Source of the DNA: Ruegeria sp. HKCCA6707
Lineage (GTDB): Bacteria > Pseudomonadota > Alphaproteobacteria > Rhodobacterales > Rhodobacteraceae
Length of the DNA: 64,000 nucleotides
Reading direction: 5' to 3'
Assembly: GCF_013033515.1 (NCBI RefSeq)
Contig: NZ_WQEG01000001.1
Span: 124,001 to 188,000, forward strand
Shown here: positions 58,379-64,000 of the stretch, in pieces
How the letters are laid out: each line of letters starts with the position of its first letter
Numbering within the stretch: position 1 is the stretch's first letter
Notes under the pieces: model-generated
Seen by the model: the letters and a program-made list of their open reading frames with translations, nothing else
Database searches by the model: none
What the model was told of the DNA's origin: nothing
Position numbers and translations under genes: made by a program

Positions 58379-59407
58379 TCATGGGAATAACGGGGCCATC
58401 ATCAGACCGGTGGTTTCGACCTCACCTAACATCAGGTTGGCGTTCTGCAAGGCTTGGCCGCTGCTACCTTTTGTCAGGTTATCCAAGGCACCCACCACGA
58501 TGGCCCGCCGCTCGACCCGGTCCGCGACAACACCGATATGGCAGAAGTTCGAGCCTCTCACGTGATGGGTCGAGGGTGTTTCGCCGAATTGCAGTACTTG
58601 AATGAACGGCTCAGCCTCATAGGCGGATTTCAGTGTTTCATAAACACTTTGCGGGTCACCCTTCACGTAAGTCGTGGCCAAAATCCCCCGGTTTGCGGGC
58701 AGCAAATGCGGGGTGAACTGCACATGAACCGGGCGTCCTGCGATCTTGGAAAACTCCTGATCGAACTCGCCCAGATGCCGGTGCGTGCCGCCAACCGCAT
58801 AGGCGTGATAGCCCTCGCTCAGTTCCGCATGCAGCAGGTTTTCCTTCAACGACCGACCAGCGCCCGAAACGGCGCATTTGAGGTCCAGAATGATGTCATC
58901 CAGATCAATGACGCCAGCGGACACCAGAGGCCGCAAAACGAACTGACCCGTTGCCGCGTTGCAGCCTGTGCCAGCTACAAGCCGGGCGGTGCGGATCTGA
59001 TCCCGATAGAACTCGGTCAGGCCGTAAACAGCCTCTGACTGCTGCTCAAGCGCGCTGTGCGGGTTGCCGTACCACTTTTCATAGGCCTCGGCGTCCTCAA
59101 GCCGGAAATCGGCAGACAAATCAACGATCTTGAGGTCTTTTGGCAGCGCGCGGATCACGTCCTGGCTGGTTTTATGGGGCAGCGCGCAGAAACACAGATC
59201 GATCTGCGAAAAGTCGATTTCCGAGATTTTGCACAAATCCGGCAGGTCCATATGGCGCAGATGCGGAAAGACCTGTGCCATCGAAAGCCCTGCCTTACGC
59301 TCGGCAGCCAAGGCAACGATGTCCATGTTCGGGTGCTCGGCAATCAGCCGCACCAGTTCGGCGCCGGTATATCCCGAAGCGCCCAGAATTGCGATTTTGT
59401 GGGTCAT
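58379..59407 (-). CDS. argC: N-acetyl-gamma-glutamyl-phosphate reductase ArgC
   Basis: Third step of arginine synthesis. 342 residues with NADP-binding GASGYTG (9-15), catalytic C149 in [13 protein letters not shown], and [27 protein letters not shown]. It precedes ccmE by 8 bases on the minus strand. Confidence 0.97.
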   Translation of the reverse strand: MTHKIAILGASGYTGAELVRLIAEHPNMDIVALAAERKAGLSMAQVFPHLRHMDLPDLCKISEIDFSQIDLCFCALPHKTSQDVIRALPKDLKIVDLSADFRLEDAEAYEKWYGNPHSALEQQSEAVYGLTEFYRDQIRTARLVAGTGCNAATGQFVLRPLVSAGVIDLDDIILDLKCAVSGAGRSLKENLLHAELSEGYHAYAVGGTHRHLGEFDQEFSKIAGRPVHVQFTPHLLPANRGILATTYVKGDPQSVYETLKSAYEAEPFIQVLQFGETPSTHHVRGSNFCHIGVVADRVERRAIVVGALDNLTKGSSGQALQNANLMLGEVETTGLMMAPLFP

Positions 59408-59501
59408 GTCAGACCTCTTTCATCTTGATGTCACATGTCACGACCGCCGATGCGACGGTCATTGGTCTAAGGGTCAGGAGTTGCGCCGTCCTTGATACAG
59501 G

Positions 59502-60311
59502 TCAGGCGGCTTCAAACTTGATTTGTCGTCGGAGGAACTGCGTGGCGCGGTCGCTGACCACATCGGGCTTTCCCGTCGTCAGAAACCCGCCCGGACCGTC
59601 GCCCAACATGTTGGGATGACGCTGCAAATAGTCGCCCAGACTGTCCGCCACCAGCGTTCCCTGACTGTACACCTGAACATCCGGTCCCAATGCCTTCTGG
59701 AACGCCTCAGCCATCAGGGGATAGTGCGTACAGCCCAGAATGGCCGCCTGAGGCGACGGCATTTTGCGTTTCAGCGCGTCCACATGACTGCGCACCAGGG
59801 CTTCGGCCAGGATCATGTCACCGTCTTCGATGGCATCGACCACGCCCCCGCAGGCCTGCGCTTCGACATCGACACCAATGGCCCGGAACGCCAATTCGCG
59901 TTGAAAAGCACGGCTGGAAACCGTGGCCGGGGTGGCAAACAAGGCCACATGCTGAACTTTGACCTCGCGCGGGGGAGAGTTGTCGCCCCATTGGCGTTCG
60001 GTCAAAGCCTCGATCAGAGGCACGAAAACTCCAAGCACGCGCTTGCCTTCGGGCACGCCTTCTTCCTGCATCCGCCGCAACGCCGCTGCGCTGGCAGTGT
60101 TGCAGGCCAGAATGACCAGATTGCATCCGCGCTCCCACAGGTCATGAACCGCGCGGCGCGTCAGTTGATAGATATCTTCCGCGTCGCGCACACCATAAGG
60201 CGCGTGCGAACTGTCGGCGTAATACAGGAAATCCACGTCGGGCAGCCGTTGCTGCGCGGCGTTCAGAACGGTCAGTCCGCCCAAACCGGAATCAAAGATA
60301 CCTACTGCCAT
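59502..60311 (-). CDS. murI: Glutamate racemase MurI
   Basis: Supplies D-glutamate for peptidoglycan. 269 residues: [13 protein letters not shown] with D7, the first catalytic cysteine C70 in LACNTASA, and the second in ILGCTHYPL near residue 194. It lies between the acyltransferase and argC genes. Confidence 0.96.
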   Translation of the reverse strand: MAVGIFDSGLGGLTVLNAAQQRLPDVDFLYYADSSHAPYGVRDAEDIYQLTRRAVHDLWERGCNLVILACNTASAAALRRMQEEGVPEGKRVLGVFVPLIEALTERQWGDNSPPREVKVQHVALFATPATVSSRAFQRELAFRAIGVDVEAQACGGVVDAIEDGDMILAEALVRSHVDALKRKMPSPQAAILGCTHYPLMAEAFQKALGPDVQVYSQGTLVADSLGDYLQRHPNMLGDGPGGFLTTGKPDVVSDRATQFLRRQIKFEAA

Positions 60312-60319
60312 GTCTTAAC

Positions 60320-61195
60320 TCAGGCGCGATGCCGTTCCTCGAATTCATAGCCATAGTCATACGACTTCAATGGCGTCGGAGACAGCTCATACGTGGCTTT
60401 GCGCAGGAAATCCATCATCTTGCGCGTGTCTTTGCCCAATGGGTCCAAAACATCACGACCAATTGGCTCACCGATCACCACCTTGACCGGAGTATCGACG
60501 CGCTTTTTGAACTCTTTGATCAACAATCCCATCCGCAGCGTGCTGTGCAGATGGCTGGCGATCTGGAACAGGCGCGAGGTGTGGCCGTCAAAGAAAACAG
60601 GCACAACGGTCGCGTCAGATTTGGCCACCATCCGCGCGGTGAACCCGCGCCATCCCGGGTCCATCGGGTGCGAAAACGGCTTTAACCCAGTGCTGACCGT
60701 GCCACCCGGAAAAATCCCAATGGCACCCCCCGCATCCAGGTAGTTCAGCGCGGTTTTACGTGTTTCGAGGTTCAGCTTCATCGCCTCTTTCGTCTCGTCA
60801 AACGAGATTGGTAGGATGATGCGATTCAGATCTTCGGCCTTGCGAAAGACCCGATTGGCGAGGATTCGAAAATCCCCTCGGGTTTGGGACAAGATATGTC
60901 CCATCATCAACCCGTCGAGAATGCCATAGGGATGGTTTGCGATCAGGATCAGCGGGCCGTCCTTGGGAATGTTTGACAGCGCGCCACCAACGATGTCCAA
61001 ACTCAGCCCATATCGGTCGACCATCACCTGCCAGAAGTCCCGGCCAGACGCGACTTCTCGATCATATCCATCCGCGCGTTTGATCAGACGCAAACGTCCA
61101 GTGGTGTTCTCGATCAGTTTGATCACCATCCGCCCACCCTTGGTTTCGGCGGAATAGGCATAGGAAATGTCACGAACAACATGACGCGAGCGCAT
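60320..61195 (-). CDS. Lysophospholipid-type acyltransferase (PlsC-like)
   Basis: The 291-residue protein has the acyltransferase block ANHPYGILDGLMMG (H-x5-D spacing rather than H-x4-D, a trait shared by hemolysin-like acyltransferases), the glycerophosphate region IGIFPGGTVSTG, and VVPVFFDGHTSRLFQI. Some marine Rhodobacterales use such enzymes (OlsA-like) to acylate ornithine or glutamine lipids; this cannot be told here. Ribosome site GGAG precedes ATG 61195; a methionine 22 codons in is also possible. Confidence 0.85.
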   Translation of the reverse strand: MRSRHVVRDISYAYSAETKGGRMVIKLIENTTGRLRLIKRADGYDREVASGRDFWQVMVDRYGLSLDIVGGALSNIPKDGPLILIANHPYGILDGLMMGHILSQTRGDFRILANRVFRKAEDLNRIILPISFDETKEAMKLNLETRKTALNYLDAGGAIGIFPGGTVSTGLKPFSHPMDPGWRGFTARMVAKSDATVVPVFFDGHTSRLFQIASHLHSTLRMGLLIKEFKKRVDTPVKVVIGEPIGRDVLDPLGKDTRKMMDFLRKATYELSPTPLKSYDYGYEFEERHRA

Positions 61196-61272
61196 TGTGG
61201 TCTCCGGTTTGCGGCCTGCTTGTTATTTTATGTGACAGATTTGCCCAAGTAACGTGACAAGGGCGTGAAGCT

Positions 61273-64000
61273 TCACTCTGCCGCAGTCTTTAACTCAGGA
61301 CCGCCCGACCGGATCAGCGCCAACAATTCTTCCCTTCGCTTTGCTGCTTTGGCCTCATTGGCCGCAAGGACCGGGCCAAACCCGCGGATCTCAAGGGGCA
61401 GCTTTGCCAGTGCCTCAATCGCGTCGCGTGTTTCAGAAGACAGTTTGGGCAGAACCTCCTTCATGTCCTTTTCGTACTGTTTGATCAGCGCCCGTTCCAT
61501 CCGGCGCTCGGCAGTACGGCCAAACGGGTCCAGCGGCGTGCCGCGCAGGGATTTCAAACGCGCCAGCAGCTTGAACAGCCTCATATACCCTTCACCAAAT
61601 GCCTTTTTGACAGGACGCCCGTCAGAACCGGCCTTGGACAGAACCGGCGGTGCCAAGTGGAAGGTCATTTTGAAATCGCCATCAAACTCGGCCTTTGCCT
61701 TTTCTCGGCTGTCCAGCAAAAGACGCGCGACCTCGAATTCGTCCTTGTAGGACAGCAGCTTGTGATAACCTTTGGCGACAGCCTCTTTGACAGCCTCATC
61801 TTCGATTGAATTGACCAGTTTGGTGTATTTCCTGGCCAATCGGGCGCTTTGATACTGTGTCAGGTGATCGGCACGGAATGCGATCAATTGATCCAGCGTC
61901 TTGGGCAGGGATGTTACGTTCGGTGCAAGGATCTTTGCGACCTCTTCGGGATGCAAGACAGCCCAGCGGCCAACGGCAAAGGCGCGTTTGTTGCGCTCGA
62001 CCGCTGTGCCGTTCAGGTCAATGGCCTGTTCGATTGCGTCCCAGGACAGCGGAATCAGACCACGCTGCCAAGCCGCGCCAAACACCATCATGTTGGAATA
62101 GATCGAATCCCCCATAACCGCGCGCGCGAGATCCGAAGCATCAAAGAGATCCACATTATCCTTCAGACGCGCCTTGAGCGCCAGCTCCAACCGGTCGCTT
62201 GGGATCTGGAATTCGGTATTGCGGGTGAAATCTCCGGTCACGATCTCATGGCTGTTAACCACCGCGCCGGTCTGGCCCTGACGGGTCAGCCCCAAGGTCT
62301 TGGCCCCCGCAGATACGACCAGATCGCCCCCGATCAAAGCATGTGCCTCGCCCGTTGCCACGCGAATGGCGCTGATGTCTTCGGGGCGCTCTGCCAGGCG
62401 GCAATGAATGTGAACAGCCCCGCCCTTTTGGGCCAGCCCCGCCATTTCCATCATCCCGGCGCCCTTGCCGTCGATTTGCGCGGCTTGCGCCAGAAGCGCA
62501 CCGATGGTGACAACGCCTGTGCCGCCAACGCCTGTGATTACAATGTTATGGGTTCCCTTGATGTCTGGCAGTTCTGGCTCGGGCAGATCGGGCAGATCAA
62601 TTTCAGTGGTTGCCTCTTTGCGGATTGTCGCGCCTTCCAACGTTACAAAAGACGGGCAAAACCCTTTGAGGCAAGAGAAATCCTTGTTGCAACTGGATTG
62701 GTCGACGGCACGTTTGCGCCCAAGCTCGGTCTCTTTCGGCACGATGGACACACAGTTCGACTGCACTCCGCAATCGCCGCATCCTTCGCAAATGTCGGTA
62801 TTGATGAACACACGCTTGTCAGGGTCCGGGAAGGTGCCCCGCTTGCGCCGCCGGCGTTTCTCTGCAGCGCAAGTCTGCACATAGACGATGACCGAAACAC
62901 CCTCAATGGCACGGAACTTTTCCTGAACCTGCATTAGTTCGGCCCGTTCATGCGTCTCGACATCCGAAGGCAAGGCCTTGAGGTTCACATCTTCCTTTTC
63001 GTCATAAACCAGCGCCACAGTCTTGACGCCCATAGCGCGCACTTCGTCCACGATCCGTTCCGCAGTCAGACCCCCTTCGTTGCCCTGCCCGCCCGTCATG
63101 GCAACCGCGTCGTTGAACAGGATCTTGAAGGTGATGTTGGTGTCGTTGGCCAAAGCGGCCCGGATCGCCTGAACGCCCGAATGGTTATAGGTGCCGTCGC
63201 CCAGGTTCTGGAACACATGCTCTGTGGTGGAAAACGGCGCTTCACCGATCCAGTTCGCACCTTCGCCGCCCATCTGGGTGAACCCCGTCGTCTCGCGATC
63301 CATCCACTGCACCATGTAATGGCATCCGATCCCGGCATAGGCCCGGCTGCCTTCGGGCAGTTTGGTCGAGCTGTTATGCGGGCAGCCCGAGCAGAAATAG
63401 GGCACACGTTCGGCTATGTTCTGAGCATTATCGGCGCGACGCGCCTCGGTCAGCTTGCTGAGACCTGCACGGATACCGTCCGTTTCGCGGCCTTCTTCGA
63501 TCAGGATATCACCCAGTTTTTCGGCGATCATGATCGGATCAAGCGCGCCGCGCGTCGGGAACAGTTCTTCCCGGTGCAGCGCCCCGGCCCCGCCTTTGTA
63601 CCAGCCGTAAACGCGCCGCCCGCGCCGGTCGTCAAAGATAGCCTCTTTGACCTGCACTTCGATCAGCTTGCGCTTTTCTTCGATGATAACGATCAGGTCC
63701 AGACCTTCGGCCCAATCGTGAAACCCTTTCATATCTAACGGGAACGTCTGGCCGATTTTATAGGTTGTGATCCCCAGGCGCTCGGCCTCGGCCTCATCAA
63801 TGTTGAGTAAAGACAAAGCGTGCGTCAGGTCCAGCCAGTTCTTGCCTGCAGCCACCAGCCCGATCTTGGCCCCCGCTTTGCCCCAGACGCGTTTGTCCAT
63901 CCGGTTTGCGTGCGAGAAGGTTTCCGCCGCAAAGCGCTTGTAGTCGATCATCCGCGCTTCTTGCAGGTGGGGCGTATCGCCCAAGCGAATGTTCAAGCCT
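61273..64000 (-). CDS. Indolepyruvate ferredoxin oxidoreductase (partial, 5' end beyond window)
   Basis: About 909 C-terminal residues of a fused alpha/beta IOR. TPP-binding QNLGDGTYNHSGVQAIRAAL, 4Fe-4S cluster cysteines CEGCGDCGVQSNC, CNKDFSCLKGFCPSF, then the gamma domain (TGVGGTGVVTIGALLAQAA) and the C-terminal extension. It oxidises arylpyruvates from aromatic amino acids to aryl-acetyl-CoA. The full protein in Roseobacters is about 1,140 residues, so the N-terminal fifth is outside. No stop is seen to the right edge. Confidence 0.95.
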   Translation of the reverse strand, partial: GLNIRLGDTPHLQEARMIDYKRFAAETFSHANRMDKRVWGKAGAKIGLVAAGKNWLDLTHALSLLNIDEAEAERLGITTYKIGQTFPLDMKGFHDWAEGLDLIVIIEEKRKLIEVQVKEAIFDDRRGRRVYGWYKGGAGALHREELFPTRGALDPIMIAEKLGDILIEEGRETDGIRAGLSKLTEARRADNAQNIAERVPYFCSGCPHNSSTKLPEGSRAYAGIGCHYMVQWMDRETTGFTQMGGEGANWIGEAPFSTTEHVFQNLGDGTYNHSGVQAIRAALANDTNITFKILFNDAVAMTGGQGNEGGLTAERIVDEVRAMGVKTVALVYDEKEDVNLKALPSDVETHERAELMQVQEKFRAIEGVSVIVYVQTCAAEKRRRRKRGTFPDPDKRVFINTDICEGCGDCGVQSNCVSIVPKETELGRKRAVDQSSCNKDFSCLKGFCPSFVTLEGATIRKEATTEIDLPDLPEPELPDIKGTHNIVITGVGGTGVVTIGALLAQAAQIDGKGAGMMEMAGLAQKGGAVHIHCRLAERPEDISAIRVATGEAHALIGGDLVVSAGAKTLGLTRQGQTGAVVNSHEIVTGDFTRNTEFQIPSDRLELALKARLKDNVDLFDASDLARAVMGDSIYSNMMVFGAAWQRGLIPLSWDAIEQAIDLNGTAVERNKRAFAVGRWAVLHPEEVAKILAPNVTSLPKTLDQLIAFRADHLTQYQSARLARKYTKLVNSIEDEAVKEAVAKGYHKLLSYKDEFEVARLLLDSREKAKAEFDGDFKMTFHLAPPVLSKAGSDGRPVKKAFGEGYMRLFKLLARLKSLRGTPLDPFGRTAERRMERALIKQYEKDMKEVLPKLSSETRDAIEALAKLPLEIRGFGPVLAANEAKAAKRREELLALIRSGGPELKTAAE

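Overview
The window is typical chromosomal DNA of a marine alphaproteobacterium of the order Rhodobacterales (Roseobacter group, close in gene content to Ruegeria and relatives). The evidence is the CtrA/SciP cell-cycle pair, a circularly permuted two-piece tmRNA with the tag ANDNRAPVAVAA, an alpha-type SspB, an ATP synthase zeta inhibitor, an RNase E with a large acidic insertion in its S1 domain, and a DMSP demethylase (DmdA) beside an AcuI-type acryloyl-CoA reductase. GC content is high throughout. I see no IS element, CRISPR array, rRNA or tRNA. Both ends cut a gene: a hotdog thioesterase on the left and an indolepyruvate ferredoxin oxidoreductase on the right.

Layout. 0-6 kb: enoyl-CoA hydratase, TrmFO, a methyltransferase coupled to Glu-Q-RS, HisI, an Fe-S scaffold and MarC. 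6-13.3 kb: ligA-recG with a small SOS-box-associated membrane protein, then ctrA, sciP and mnmA. 13.3-15 kb: a ComJ-like orphan and an AhpD-like protein. 14.5-26.2 kb: one long minus-strand envelope cluster (frr, uppS, cdsA, dxr, rseP, small membrane protein, bamA, ompH/skp, fabZ, lpxA, lpxI, lpxB, CadD-like transporter), joined by many 1-8 base overlaps. 26.4-31.4 kb: acuI and dmdA, then a DUF1326/DUF2182 pair divergent from a FadR-type regulator. 31.4-34.4 kb: ssrA (tmRNA), an NTF2-like protein, ChrA and SspB. 35-41 kb: fumC operon, tag, class I aldolase, a cytochrome P450 overlapping a membrane alpha/beta-hydrolase-like protein. 41-48.7 kb: CcdA, TusA, RNase E, DctD/DctB. 48.7-54 kb: purQ, an alcohol dehydrogenase, purS, purC, the zeta inhibitor, a homocysteine methyltransferase, and an enoyl-CoA hydratase. 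54-64 kb: ccmH, ccmF, a holin/endolysin pair of gene-transfer-agent type, ccmE, argC, murI, an acyltransferase, and IOR.

The main points for a second look are: (i) a 40-residue membrane protein with a GTTC-N7-GTTC LexA-type box upstream, reminiscent of SOS-induced division inhibitors; (ii) the lysis cassette placed inside the ccm cluster behind its own terminator; (iii) a DctD whose AAA+ domain lacks GAFTGA; (iv) a CtrA box plus a GANTC site in the ctrA promoter; (v) the regulator/repeat arrangement at the DUF1326/DUF2182 locus; and (vi) a P450/hydrolase pair of unknown role.
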